DNA of 64,000 nt. It comes from Bacillota bacterium. Lineage in GTDB: Bacteria > Bacillota > Clostridia > Christensenellales > Aristaeellaceae. The position numbers and the translations under genes were made by a program. The notes beneath the pieces were generated by a model. The model had not been told where the DNA came from. It saw only the letters and a list, made by a program, of their open reading frames with translations, and searched no databases. The stretch lies in contig JAEZHK010000052.1 of the NCBI GenBank assembly GCA_023416655.1, forward strand, positions 1-64,000, in the 5' to 3' direction. Shown here in pieces: positions 52,098-60,428 of the stretch (position 1 is the stretch's first letter; each line of letters starts with the position of its first letter).

Positions 52098-53420
52098 ATG
52101 GGTCTTTTGAGGGCGGGAATCGGCGCGCTGTCGGGCGTGCTCGCGGACCAGTGGCGCGATTATTTCCACGCGGAGGCGCTGGAGGCGGACGTGCTGGCCG
52201 TCAAGGCGGTGAAGCGCATGAACAAGCGCTTCGGCGGCAGCAAATACACGGCGGACAATGTGATTTCGAACGGCTCCATCGTGGCGGTCAACGAGGGGCA
52301 GTGCATGCTGATCGTGGACCAGGGCAAGGTGGTGGAGGTCTCGGCCGAGCCCGGTGAATTCGTGTACGACAGCTCCACCGAGCCCAGCATCTTCTACGGC
52401 GACATGAGCAAGGAAGCCATCATGGAATCGCTTTCCCTGGTGCTCGACCGCCTCGCCTTCGGCGGTCAGGCGGCCAAGGACCAGCGGGTGTACTTCATCA
52501 ATACCAAGGAGATCGTGGGCAACAAGTACGGCACGCCCAACCCTGTGCCCTTCCGCGTGGTGGACAAGAACATCGGCCTCGACGTGGACATCTCGGTGCG
52601 CTGCTTCGGCGAGTACTCCTACAAAATCGTGAACCCCCTCCTGTTCTACACCAACGTCTGCGGGAACGTGGAGGAGGCGTTCACCCGCGAGAAGATCGAC
52701 GGGCAGCTCAAGACCGAGCTTCTGACCGCGCTGCAGCCCGCCTTCTCGAAGATTTCGGAGATGGGCATCCGCTACAGCGCGCTGCCCGGCCACACCGTGG
52801 AGATGGCCGATGCGCTCAACGAGGCGCTCTCATCGAAGTGGGCGGGCCTTCGCGGCATTGCCATCGTCTCCTTTGGCGTCAGCTCCGTCAAGGCGTCCGA
52901 AGAGGACGAGAAGATGATCAAGGAGCTGCAGCGCAACGCCACCTTCCGTAACCCGGGCATGGCGGCGGCGCACCTGGTGGGCGCGCAGGCGCAGGCGATG
53001 CAGGACGCGGCGAAGAACGAGGGCGGCGCATTCGTGGGCTTCATGGGCATGAACGCGGCGCAGGGCGCGGGCGGCGCGAGCGCCCAGTCGCTCTTCCAGA
53101 TGGGCGCGCAGCTTGAGGCCGCCGCGCCGCAGCCCGTGAGCGCGGAAGAGGGCTGGAAATGCGCCTGCGGGTACCTCAACACCGGCAAGTTCTGCATGGA
53201 GTGCGGCGCGAAGAAGCCCGAGCCGGCCGAGGGCTGGAAGTGCCCCGCGTGCGGCGCGATCAGCAAGGGCAAATTCTGCGCGGAATGCGGCGCGAAGAAG
53301 CCCGAGGGCGCGATGGTTTACCGCTGCGACAAGTGCGGGTGGGAACCTGCGGACAAGGCCCATCCCCCGAAGTTCTGCCCGGAGTGCGGCGACCTGTTCG
53401 ACGACAGCGACGCGAAGTAG
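52098..53420 (+). CDS. YdjI-like SPFH-domain protein with C-terminal zinc ribbons
   Basis: A 440-residue protein. The SPFH region (residues 30-300) is of the virion-core/YdjI subgroup (DQWRDYFHAEALEADVLAVKA; QRVYFINTKEIVGNKYGTPNPVPFRV; VDISVRCFGEYSYKIVNPLLFY). An Ala/Gly/Gln-rich linker leads to three short zinc ribbons (CACGYLNTGKFCMECGAKKP, CPACGAISKGKFCAECG, CDKCG…CPECG). Last gene of the three-gene cluster. SPFH proteins scaffold membrane microdomains; in Bacillus the homologue helps place PspA at the membrane. Confidence 0.88.
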   Translation: MGLLRAGIGALSGVLADQWRDYFHAEALEADVLAVKAVKRMNKRFGGSKYTADNVISNGSIVAVNEGQCMLIVDQGKVVEVSAEPGEFVYDSSTEPSIFYGDMSKEAIMESLSLVLDRLAFGGQAAKDQRVYFINTKEIVGNKYGTPNPVPFRVVDKNIGLDVDISVRCFGEYSYKIVNPLLFYTNVCGNVEEAFTREKIDGQLKTELLTALQPAFSKISEMGIRYSALPGHTVEMADALNEALSSKWAGLRGIAIVSFGVSSVKASEEDEKMIKELQRNATFRNPGMAAAHLVGAQAQAMQDAAKNEGGAFVGFMGMNAAQGAGGASAQSLFQMGAQLEAAAPQPVSAEEGWKCACGYLNTGKFCMECGAKKPEPAEGWKCPACGAISKGKFCAECGAKKPEGAMVYRCDKCGWEPADKAHPPKFCPECGDLFDDSDAK

Positions 53421-53437
53421 TACCCCTTCCATCCGTC

Positions 53438-53464
53438 ATCGCCCGGCGAATTGCGCCGGGCGAT
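53438..53464 (+). terminator. Terminator-like hairpin after the SPFH gene
   Basis: ATCGCCCGGCG pairs with CGCCGGGCGAT. No strong T-run. Confidence 0.5.
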
Positions 53465-53536
53465 TCGCGTCTTCGTGCACCTTGCTGCGGCAAAGGCCCA
53501 AAGGGGCCGCGGCTTGCGGAAGCGCCGGAATTGGTT

Positions 53537-53565
53537 TTGACGCGCCGGATGCCGTATGGTATAAT
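53537..53565 (+). promoter_or_regulatory. Sigma-A promoter of the ArsR-like regulator, directly upstream of a MITE
   Basis: TTGACG, 17-base spacer, TATAAT. The expected transcription start (about 53572) falls in the TCA duplication of element copy E, so the element is transcribed as the 5' leader. Confidence 0.75.
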
Positions 53566-53573
53566 GCATTTCA

Positions 53574-53731
53574 TACCAATGCAGAACATCAATGCGTCCA
53601 AAGCGGCGAGAGATTTTCGATGTAGGGCAAGGAGCCGGAGCGAGGCGTAGCAGCGCTACGTTGAGCGGAGAGCGACACCGCCATACGCGAAAAGATCCGC
53701 CGAGACGACGCATTTATGTTTGGAATTGGTA
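53574..53731. mobile_element. MITE-like palindromic element, copy E (158 bp), in a 5' leader
   Basis: Inverted orientation relative to the other copies: the core GTGTCGCTCTCCGCT appears on the minus strand. Ends TACCAATGCAGAACAT…ATGCG and, inward, TACCAATTCCAAACAT…ATGCG. Perfect TCA duplication at 53571-53573 and 53732-53734. Confidence 0.9.
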
Positions 53732-53759
53732 TCAAGTCAAAAAGCGGGAGGATGAACCA

Positions 53760-54731
53760 ATGGCCAAGGAAATGCGCATCGAAGGCAGCCATGTCGCCCC
53801 GGTGGTGAAGGCGCTGTCCAACGATGTAAGGCTGAAGATCCTGTCGCTTCTATCCGACGGGGACATGAACGTGCAATCCATCGCCGCGCAGCTGGACCTG
53901 TCCAAGACGGCGGTGCTGACGCACATCAACCTATTGGAGCAGGCCGGGTTCATCCGCAGCGAATATCACACGGGCACCGTCGGTAACCAGCGCATCTGCC
54001 ACAAGGTCTACGACCGGCTGATCTTCGACTTTGACCCGCAGCCCAAGAGCGACGCCGACGACGAGATGTACTACGAAACAGAAGTGCCGGTGGGCAACTT
54101 CTTCGGCTTTGACGCCTGGGCGCCCTGCGGCATGGCCTCCCACAGCCACATCATCAAAAAGTGGGACGACCCCTCCTCCTTCTGCGACGTGGAGCGGGTC
54201 AACGCGTCGCTGGTTTGGACGGCTTTTGGTTACCTGGAGTACCGAATCCCGGTGGACCCGCTGTTCATCGGCAAGCGGATCACCAAGGTCAAGATCGTGA
54301 TGGAGATCTCGCCCCACCACATGGTCAAGACCCATAAGGCGCTTTGTCTGCCGCCGGACATCCCGATCTCCCGGATCACGGAGGACGTGTCCGACGTCAC
54401 CGTCTGGGTCAACGGCGTGGAGGTCGGCACGCAAACCGTGTACGTGGGCGACGACCGCGAGGGCGCCATCTACACGCCCGCCTGGTGGCGCACGCTGCCC
54501 TACAACGGCGAGCTTTTAAAGATTTCGCTCAACGACGGCGGCTGCTTCATCAACCACCGCAAGACCAATGCGCTGACCGGCGCGGAGATCATCTCCCTCG
54601 GGGAGCGCTTTCTGACGCTGCGCGTCGGCGTCAAGCCCGACGCAAAGTACATGAACGGCATCATGGTCTTCGGGCGGGGTTTCGGCAAGCATCAGCAGGG
54701 CATCCTCGCGAAGTTCTTTATCGCGGACTGA
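53760..54731 (+). CDS. ArsR-like winged-helix regulator with large C-terminal domain
   Basis: A 323-residue protein. ATG 53760 follows GCGGGAGG; the frame extends upstream through the mobile element but that part is not credible protein. The N-terminal 85 residues are an ArsR-type winged helix (VVKALSNDVRLKILSLLSDGDMNVQSIAAQLDLSKTAVLTHINLLEQAGFI). The C-terminal 230 residues have no domain I recognise; they are rich in beta strands and Trp/His (FDAWAPCGMASHSHIIKKWDD…) and could bind a carbohydrate. It precedes a sugar ABC importer and GH127 gene, its likely targets via the palindrome at 55049. Confidence 0.8.
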   Translation: MAKEMRIEGSHVAPVVKALSNDVRLKILSLLSDGDMNVQSIAAQLDLSKTAVLTHINLLEQAGFIRSEYHTGTVGNQRICHKVYDRLIFDFDPQPKSDADDEMYYETEVPVGNFFGFDAWAPCGMASHSHIIKKWDDPSSFCDVERVNASLVWTAFGYLEYRIPVDPLFIGKRITKVKIVMEISPHHMVKTHKALCLPPDIPISRITEDVSDVTVWVNGVEVGTQTVYVGDDREGAIYTPAWWRTLPYNGELLKISLNDGGCFINHRKTNALTGAEIISLGERFLTLRVGVKPDAKYMNGIMVFGRGFGKHQQGILAKFFIAD

Positions 54732-54777
54732 CGAACACCGACAATGGCTATTGAAGAGCGCGGGGGCTCCTTTCACC

Positions 54778-54938
54778 GTTTCCGGCGCGCGCCGGAAACG
54801 TGTTTCTGGAACCAGTTCGCAAACTGGTGGAAGAAACATTTCCTGCTGTCAGTGAACCGCCCGGAAATTTGTGAGAAATTACAGGCTCGCGCAGATTTCT
54901 TCTTAAAGCGTTGAAAAACCATCGTGGTTTTTCAACGC
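54778..54938 (+). ncRNA. Candidate structured RNA / repeat element, copy 2
   Basis: Same order of helices as at 36173-36334: GTTTCCGGC/GCCGGAAAC (54778-54799); GTTTCT, CCAGTT, loop CGCA, AACTGG, TGGA, AGAAAC (54802-54837); a middle section with the shared GTCAGTGA and CGGAAAT; and GCGTTGAAAAACCA/TGGTTTTTCAACGC (54908-54938). Where stems differ from copy 1 the partner base differs too. It lies after the regulator gene and directly before a strong terminator. No gene is visible in 54732-55141. Confidence 0.5.
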
Positions 54939-54944
54939 TTTTTC

Positions 54945-54977
54945 CTCGCCGGATGAACATCCGGCGAGTTTCTTTTT
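54945..54977 (+). terminator. Terminator after the ArsR-like gene and structured element
   Basis: CTCGCCGGAT pairs perfectly with ATCCGGCGAG around GAAC, followed by TTTCTTTTTT. Confidence 0.9.
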
Positions 54978-54998
54978 TGCGCAGGCCGCAAAAAAGTG

Positions 54999-55026
54999 TT
55001 GACAAATCCATCGGCCTGTATATAAT
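54999..55026 (+). promoter_or_regulatory. Sigma-A promoter of the GH127 importer operon
   Basis: TTGACA, 16-base spacer, TATAAT: perfect -35 and -10 boxes, so the operon is probably controlled by a repressor. Confidence 0.85.
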
Positions 55027-55048
55027 AATTTAATAGACTAAAAAACAC

Positions 55049-55058
55049 TAACCGGTTA
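55049..55058. promoter_or_regulatory. Palindromic operator candidate
   Basis: TAACCGGTTA, a perfect 10-bp palindrome 23 bases past the -10 box, in a position where a bound repressor would block transcription. The binding protein is unknown; the ArsR-like regulator upstream or a LacI protein elsewhere are candidates. Confidence 0.5.
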
Positions 55059-55141
55059 TTATAAACAAGTCCTATTCGAAGCCCGGGGAAGCGGATTGAC
55101 GCGCGCCAGCGCTCGATTAAATCATCTTTGGAGGTGTCCGT

Positions 55142-56374
55142 ATGTTCCGGAAACTGATTGCCCTAATCGTGAGCATCCTGATGCTCGCCTCGCTCGCGGT
55201 TCCCGCCGCTCTGGCCGAGGCGCAGCCCACCATCACGCTGACGGTGTGGAACGAGCCCAAGGAAGACCCGGCCATGAACATGTATCTGCAGGCGGAGAAG
55301 GCCACCGGCATCAAGGTGGACGTCACCGTGATCCCGGAGACCGAGTATTCCTCCAAGCTCAACCAGATGGTCGCGTCCAAGAGCGACGCCGACATCATGA
55401 TCGTCTGGGAATGCGACCTGGCCAACTTCGTTGAGGCCGGCGGCATCCTGTCGCTGGACGATTACATCGCCAAGTCCTCCATCGACAAGAATGACTTCGT
55501 CGACGCCGTGTCGCAGCTCTCCAGCGGCCTGGGCGCCACCTACGGCCTGCCCTGGTGCGCCGCCACCGAGATCCTGTACTACAACCAGGACATGTTTGAC
55601 GCCGCCGGCATCGCCTACCCGACGAACGAGTGGTCCTACGCCGATTACCTGGCGGCCGCCCGCGCGCTGACCAAGAAGAACGCCGACGGCACCACCGCCG
55701 TGTACGGCTGCACACTGCCCAACCTGCAGACCTGGTGGGCCGGCGTCGGCGCGGCGGGCGATCAGGTATTTGATCCCGCTTCGGGCGAATTGGTTCTCGG
55801 CGAAGGCGCCACCAAGTTCGTGACCGACTGCGCGGCGCTGGTCGCAGAAGGCGCTATGCCCCAGCCTTCCTCCGACACGGCGGACCTGTTCTCCTCCGGC
55901 ATGGCGGCCATGAGCTGGCAGGGCAGCTGGCAGATCGGCACCTACGGCGGAAGCCTGCCCTTCAACTGGGACATCGCGGTGCTGCCGAAGGACGCGCGCC
56001 AGTACAACACGCTGCACACCGGCTTCTACACCATCTCCTCCACCTGCAAAAACCCCGAGTCGGCCTGGAAGGTCATTGAGTACCTGATGGGGCCCGACGG
56101 CCAGGCCATCAACTCCAAGTCCTCCGGCAACCCCTCCGCGCTCAAGGCCATCGCGGCCAAGGGTGACTGGAAGGTCGCCAGCGCCACCTCCATCGAAAAC
56201 TGGGACGCCATCACCAAGTCACTCGAGTGCGGCGTGTTCGGTTACACCTGCCTGCCCGCGGGCGTGACCGGCAACGCGGTGAGCCTGTTTGAGTCCGCGA
56301 CGCTGGGCCAGGTCACCCCGAAGGACGCGGTTGACCAGGCCATGCAGTACGGCGCGGAGACCATCGGCTACTGA
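55142..56374 (+). CDS. Extracellular solute-binding protein of the GH127 operon
   Basis: A 410-residue family-1 solute-binding protein. Signal peptide (MFRKLIALIVSILML…AALAEA) with no lipobox Cys. The mature start TITLTVWNEPKEDPAMNMYL and the repeated Trp/Tyr-rich ligand region (LPWCAATEILYYNQDMFDAAGI) are typical for oligosaccharide binding. ATG 55142 follows TTGGAGGTGTCCGT. Substrate inferred from the GH127 gene to be a beta-L-arabinoside. Confidence 0.9.
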   Translation: MFRKLIALIVSILMLASLAVPAALAEAQPTITLTVWNEPKEDPAMNMYLQAEKATGIKVDVTVIPETEYSSKLNQMVASKSDADIMIVWECDLANFVEAGGILSLDDYIAKSSIDKNDFVDAVSQLSSGLGATYGLPWCAATEILYYNQDMFDAAGIAYPTNEWSYADYLAAARALTKKNADGTTAVYGCTLPNLQTWWAGVGAAGDQVFDPASGELVLGEGATKFVTDCAALVAEGAMPQPSSDTADLFSSGMAAMSWQGSWQIGTYGGSLPFNWDIAVLPKDARQYNTLHTGFYTISSTCKNPESAWKVIEYLMGPDGQAINSKSSGNPSALKAIAAKGDWKVASATSIENWDAITKSLECGVFGYTCLPAGVTGNAVSLFESATLGQVTPKDAVDQAMQYGAETIGY

Positions 56375-56387
56375 TCCATCGTTAACC

Positions 56388-56420
56388 CGGGCTGCCGCGC
56401 ACAAGTGGTGCGGCAGCCCG
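56388..56420 (+). other. Intercistronic hairpin after the binding-protein gene
   Basis: CGGGCTGCCGC pairs with GCGGCAGCCCG, followed by TACTTTG. A likely stabilising or attenuating hairpin between binding-protein and permease genes. Confidence 0.6.
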
Positions 56421-56504
56421 TACTTTGAAGCGTAAAGGCTGCCGCCCTTCCCTCGGGATAACACAGCGAAATGCCCACGTGCCCGTGAACAAGGAGGATC
56501 GATC

Positions 56505-57422
56505 ATGGCAAAACAAACGCCACAAACCGCCCGGCAGCGCCGGAGGCGGAACAATCTCGTGGCCTACGGCTTCATGAGCCCCTGGTTCATAGGCTTTCTT
56601 TGTTTCTCGGCGTTTCCGATTGTCTACATGGTCACGATGAGCCTGACCAACCGCAAGCTGACCGGGCTTTCAAAGTTCCTGGGCCTCAAAAACTACGTCA
56701 ACATGATGGCCAGCCCCACCTTTCTGAACTCCCTGAAAGTGACGCTCTTTTTCACCATCGTGATGATGATCGTCACCGCGCTCTGGGCGCTCTTCATGGC
56801 GATGCTTTTAAACCGCAGGCAGCGCCTGAACGGCGTGTTCCAGTTCTTCTACTTCGTGCCGGCGGTCGTGCCGACTGTCGCGCTGGCGTTTGCGTTTCGC
56901 ATGATTCTGGGCGCGGACGCGGGCGTATTCAACTACCTGCTCGCAATCGTCTCCGGCAAATCCGTCAACATCAACTGGCTTTACGACACGAACATGGTTT
57001 ACTTCGCGGTGTTCTTCGTGACGCTCTTCACCTACAACACCGGGCAGATGATGATGATCTTCCGCTCCGGCCTCAACGACGTGCCCGTAGAGCTCTACGA
57101 GGCGTGCGACATCGACGGCGCGAGCGCGATCCGGAAGTTCTTCCGCGTCACGCTGCCCATCATCTCGCCGGTGATCCTCTTCAATACCGTCATGGGCTCC
57201 ATCAGCGCGCTGAACGGCTCGTTTGCGCTTCTGTACCCGCTGACCGAGGGTGACCCTAACGGCATGACCAACGTGCTCAGCCTCCTGATCTATAAAGAAG
57301 CCTTCCTCAACTACAAGGTGGGCTACGGCTGCGCGCTGTCGGTGGTCTTGTTCCTGATCGCCTGCGTGTTCGCGGGCGTGCTGTTCGCGCTCTCGAAGCG
57401 CCATGTCTATTATGAAATGTGA
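56505..57422 (+). CDS. CUT1 sugar ABC transporter permease (MalF type)
   Basis: A 305-residue permease with six membrane helices and EAA loop LYEACDIDGASAIRKFFRVTLP around residues 197-218. The N-terminus is short and basic (AKQTPQTARQRRRRNN). ATG 56505 follows AAGGAGGATCGATC. Thirteen bases separate it from its MalG-type partner. Confidence 0.93.
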   Translation: MAKQTPQTARQRRRRNNLVAYGFMSPWFIGFLCFSAFPIVYMVTMSLTNRKLTGLSKFLGLKNYVNMMASPTFLNSLKVTLFFTIVMMIVTALWALFMAMLLNRRQRLNGVFQFFYFVPAVVPTVALAFAFRMILGADAGVFNYLLAIVSGKSVNINWLYDTNMVYFAVFFVTLFTYNTGQMMMIFRSGLNDVPVELYEACDIDGASAIRKFFRVTLPIISPVILFNTVMGSISALNGSFALLYPLTEGDPNGMTNVLSLLIYKEAFLNYKVGYGCALSVVLFLIACVFAGVLFALSKRHVYYEM

Positions 57423-57435
57423 GGAGGCGTGAACC

Positions 57436-58284
57436 ATGCCCGGCCGATCCCGTCAACTGAACAACGCGATGGTCACGCTTCTGAAGTGGCTCGTCGCGCT
57501 CATCATGTTCTTTCCGATCATCTGGATCGTTTCCAGTTCCTTCAAAAGCCTGGTGGAGGTCAGCCAGTTCCCGCCGACCATCCTGCCCAAGGTCCCCCAA
57601 TGGGACAACTACACCCGGATTCTCTCCGAAGGCGCGTTCTACCGCTACCTTCGAAACACCGTGCTTTTGATCCTGGGCACCGGCGTGGGCACGCTTGTTT
57701 CCTCGTCCCTCGTCGCGTACCCGCTGGCTCGCATGGAGTTCCCCGGCAAAAACCTCTTCTTCTCCATCATCATCGGCACAATGCTGGTGCCGGGCATATC
57801 GCTCATCATCCCGCAGTACATGATGTTTTCAAAGCTGGGCTGGCTGGATACGCTGCTTCCGATGATCGTGCCCGCGTGGCTGGCCTACCCATACAACGTG
57901 TTCCTGTTCCGGCAGTTCTTTCGAACCATTCCTAGGGAACTGGACGAGGCCGCCTCGATCGACGGCTGCGGTAGGGTGCGCACGTTCTTCAGGATGCTGG
58001 TGCCGCTGTCCGCGCCCACATTTGTGACCGTCTTCGTGCTCTCCTCGGTCTTCTGGTGGAACGAGCTGACGCAGCCGATCATCTTTTTGAACCGCGACAC
58101 CTGGCGGCCGCTGACGGTGGCGGTGATGTCCCACTACCGGTCCTTCGGCGACAACCCGTTCACCACCACCTGGCACACGCTGATGGCCGCGTCCACGCTG
58201 ATGATCCTGCCGCCGATGCTGCTCTACCTCTTCGGCTCCAGGTTCCTGGTCCAGGGCATCAAAACTTCCGGCATGAAAGGATGA
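57436..58284 (+). CDS. CUT1 sugar ABC transporter permease (MalG type)
   Basis: A 282-residue permease with EAA loop LDEAASIDGCGRVRTFFRMLVP around residues 180-200 and the C-terminal VQGIKTSGMKG. ATG 57436 follows GAGGAGGCGTGAACC. It completes a binding protein-permease-permease set without ATPase. Confidence 0.93.
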   Translation: MPGRSRQLNNAMVTLLKWLVALIMFFPIIWIVSSSFKSLVEVSQFPPTILPKVPQWDNYTRILSEGAFYRYLRNTVLLILGTGVGTLVSSSLVAYPLARMEFPGKNLFFSIIIGTMLVPGISLIIPQYMMFSKLGWLDTLLPMIVPAWLAYPYNVFLFRQFFRTIPRELDEAASIDGCGRVRTFFRMLVPLSAPTFVTVFVLSSVFWWNELTQPIIFLNRDTWRPLTVAVMSHYRSFGDNPFTTTWHTLMAASTLMILPPMLLYLFGSRFLVQGIKTSGMKG

Positions 58285-58290
58285 CAAAAG

Positions 58291-60222
58291 ATGAAAACCC
58301 TACGGCCGCTCCCGCTCGGCGACATCCATATCCGCGACCCGCTGTTCGGCCACTACATTGAAAAGCTGCATTCCGAAATCATCCCCTACCAGTGGGCCAT
58401 GCTCAACGACCGGGCCGAATCCGGCGTAAAGAGCGGCTGCCTCAAAAATTTCCGCATCGCTGCGGGGCTGGAAACGGGCGAGCGCTACGGCGAGATCTTC
58501 CTGGATTCGGACCTGGCCAAGTGGCTGGAAGCGGTGGCTTACAGCCTCCATACGCGCCCGGACCCGGAGCTTGAGGCGCGGGCGGACGAGTGCATCGAGC
58601 TTCTCCAAAAAGTGCAGCAGCCGGACGGCTACCTGAACACCTACTTCACGCTCAAAGAGCCCGGCAAGCGCTGGACCAACCTCAAGGAAGGGCACGAGCT
58701 CTACTGCGCGGGGCACTTCATCGAGGCGGCGGTCGCCTACTTCGAGGCGACCGGCAAGCGCGTTCTTTTGGACGTCATGCGCCGCTACGTGGACCTGATC
58801 GACCAGACCTTCGGCCCCGAGCCGGAAAAGCTCAAGGGCTATCCGGGCCACGAGGAGATCGAGCTGGCGCTGGTCAAGCTGTACCGGGTCACCGGCGAGG
58901 AGAAATATCTTCGGCTTGCGGACTACTTCGTCACCCAGCGCGGGAAAAGGCCGCTCTACTTCGAGGAGGAGCAGGCGCGCCGGGGCGGCACCACGCACTA
59001 CGAACCAAACCTCATGGCGGACGAGTTCTACGCGCAAATCTTCCTGCCCCCGAGGGAGCAGTCCACCGCCGAAGGCCACGCGGTGCGCGCCAACTACCTC
59101 TACTGCGCGATGGCGGATCTGGCCGCGGAGACGGGCGACGAAGCCCTGCGGGAAGCCTGCCGGAAGATCTTCCGCGACATCGAGCGGGGAAAGCACTACA
59201 TCACCGGCGGCGTCGGCAGCGCGGAGTACGGCGAGCGGTACACTTCGGGCTTCGACCTGCCCAACGATACCTGCTACTGCGAAAGCTGCGCGTCCATCGG
59301 CTTGGCGCTCTTCGCGCTGCGCATGTGCCGCCTGGAGCGGGATGGAAAATATGCCGACATGATGGAGCGCTCGCTCTACAACAATGTGCTCGCCGGCATC
59401 AACCGGGACGGCAACCGCTTCTTTTACGTGAACCCGCTGGAGGTGACGCCGGACTTCTGCGACCGCAGCACGAGCCTGAGGCATGTGAAGATGGAGCGTC
59501 AGCAGTGGTACGACGTGGCCTGCTGCCCCACCAACATCGCCCGCACGTTGGGCTCGCTGGGCCAGTACCTGTTCGGCACGGAGGAGGACGCGCTGTTCGT
59601 CCACCTCTACCTGTCCTGCGACGCGTCCTTCCCGGGCGGAAGCCTGAAGCTCGATACCCGCTACCCGGAGGAAGGGAAGATCAACGCATCCCTCCGGCTG
59701 GACCGCCCGATGACGATTGCCTTCCGCCTCCCCGGCCACTCGCCGCTGACCGCGCTAAACGTAAATGGCGCGGCCGTCTCCCCACGGATCGAGAAGGGCT
59801 ATGCGTATCTCGAATGCCCCGCCGGGGACAGCGAAATCGCGCTGACGCTGGACGTCCGGCCGCGCTTCCTCTACGCCGACCCGCGCGTCTCCGCCGACAG
59901 CGGCAAGGCGGCGCTAATGCTGGGGCCGCTGGTCTACTGCTTTGAGCAGGCGGACAACGGGCCGGGCCTCGCGGCGATGGTTGTCGATCCCACAAGGGGT
60001 GCTGAGCGTTGCCCCTGCCCGGTGGATGGGGACGCGCCCGCACTCATGGTCTCCGGCTGGCGCGAACAGGCACCCGCGGGGGAGGACGCGCTCTACCGCG
60101 AATCCGCGCCCGAGTACATCCCCGCCCGGTTAACCGCGGTTCCCTACCACCTGTGGAATAACCGAGGCCGGGGCGAGATGCGCGTTTGGATGCGGCATTG
60201 CCTGCCCTGCCCGGCGCGCTGA
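58291..60222 (+). CDS. Glycoside hydrolase family 127 beta-L-arabinofuranosidase
   Basis: A 643-residue cytosolic enzyme, the size of HypBA1. That enzyme uses a Zn-held cysteine nucleophile; from memory its key residues are Glu338, Cys340, Cys417 and Cys418. The matching residues here are Glu331 and Cys333 in CYCESCASIG and Cys411-Cys412 in VACCPTNIAR. Other family motifs: GRLxN-like LETGERYG, DSDLAKWLEAVAY and GGVGSAEYGERY. It would release L-arabinose from beta-linked arabino-oligosaccharides such as those of extensin and other hydroxyproline-rich plant proteins. Start ATG 58291, six bases after the permease stop. Confidence 0.93.
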   Translation: MKTLRPLPLGDIHIRDPLFGHYIEKLHSEIIPYQWAMLNDRAESGVKSGCLKNFRIAAGLETGERYGEIFLDSDLAKWLEAVAYSLHTRPDPELEARADECIELLQKVQQPDGYLNTYFTLKEPGKRWTNLKEGHELYCAGHFIEAAVAYFEATGKRVLLDVMRRYVDLIDQTFGPEPEKLKGYPGHEEIELALVKLYRVTGEEKYLRLADYFVTQRGKRPLYFEEEQARRGGTTHYEPNLMADEFYAQIFLPPREQSTAEGHAVRANYLYCAMADLAAETGDEALREACRKIFRDIERGKHYITGGVGSAEYGERYTSGFDLPNDTCYCESCASIGLALFALRMCRLERDGKYADMMERSLYNNVLAGINRDGNRFFYVNPLEVTPDFCDRSTSLRHVKMERQQWYDVACCPTNIARTLGSLGQYLFGTEEDALFVHLYLSCDASFPGGSLKLDTRYPEEGKINASLRLDRPMTIAFRLPGHSPLTALNVNGAAVSPRIEKGYAYLECPAGDSEIALTLDVRPRFLYADPRVSADSGKAALMLGPLVYCFEQADNGPGLAAMVVDPTRGAERCPCPVDGDAPALMVSGWREQAPAGEDALYRESAPEYIPARLTAVPYHLWNNRGRGEMRVWMRHCLPCPAR

Positions 60223-60250
60223 CCTTCCCGCCCTTACAAAACCGAACCTG

Positions 60251-60277
60251 CCGCCATCCGGTTCAACCGGATGGCGG
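60251..60277 (+). terminator. Terminator after the GH127 gene
   Basis: CCGCCATCCGG pairs with CCGGATGGCGG around TTCAA, then ATTCATTG. Confidence 0.7.
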
Positions 60278-60364
60278 ATTCATTGTATTGAGGACCAAGA
60301 ATACGCCGCCCTTTTTCGGAACCGGCCCGCGGTCGGCGCATGATTGGCAATGGAAAGATTCACC

Positions 60365-60393
60365 TTGATCCGAACGTTCAAATCGTGTATAGT
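60365..60393 (+). promoter_or_regulatory. Promoter of the leucine-rich-repeat gene
   Basis: TTGATC, 17-base spacer, TATAGT, 35 bases before the start codon. Confidence 0.65.
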
Positions 60394-60428
60394 CAGAGAA
60401 AAGAACATGAAAAGAGAGGGAATTTCGC

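Noticed and set aside
53592..53759. N-terminal extension of the ArsR-like regulator
   Set aside because: It is encoded by the MITE; the start at 53760 has a good ribosome site.
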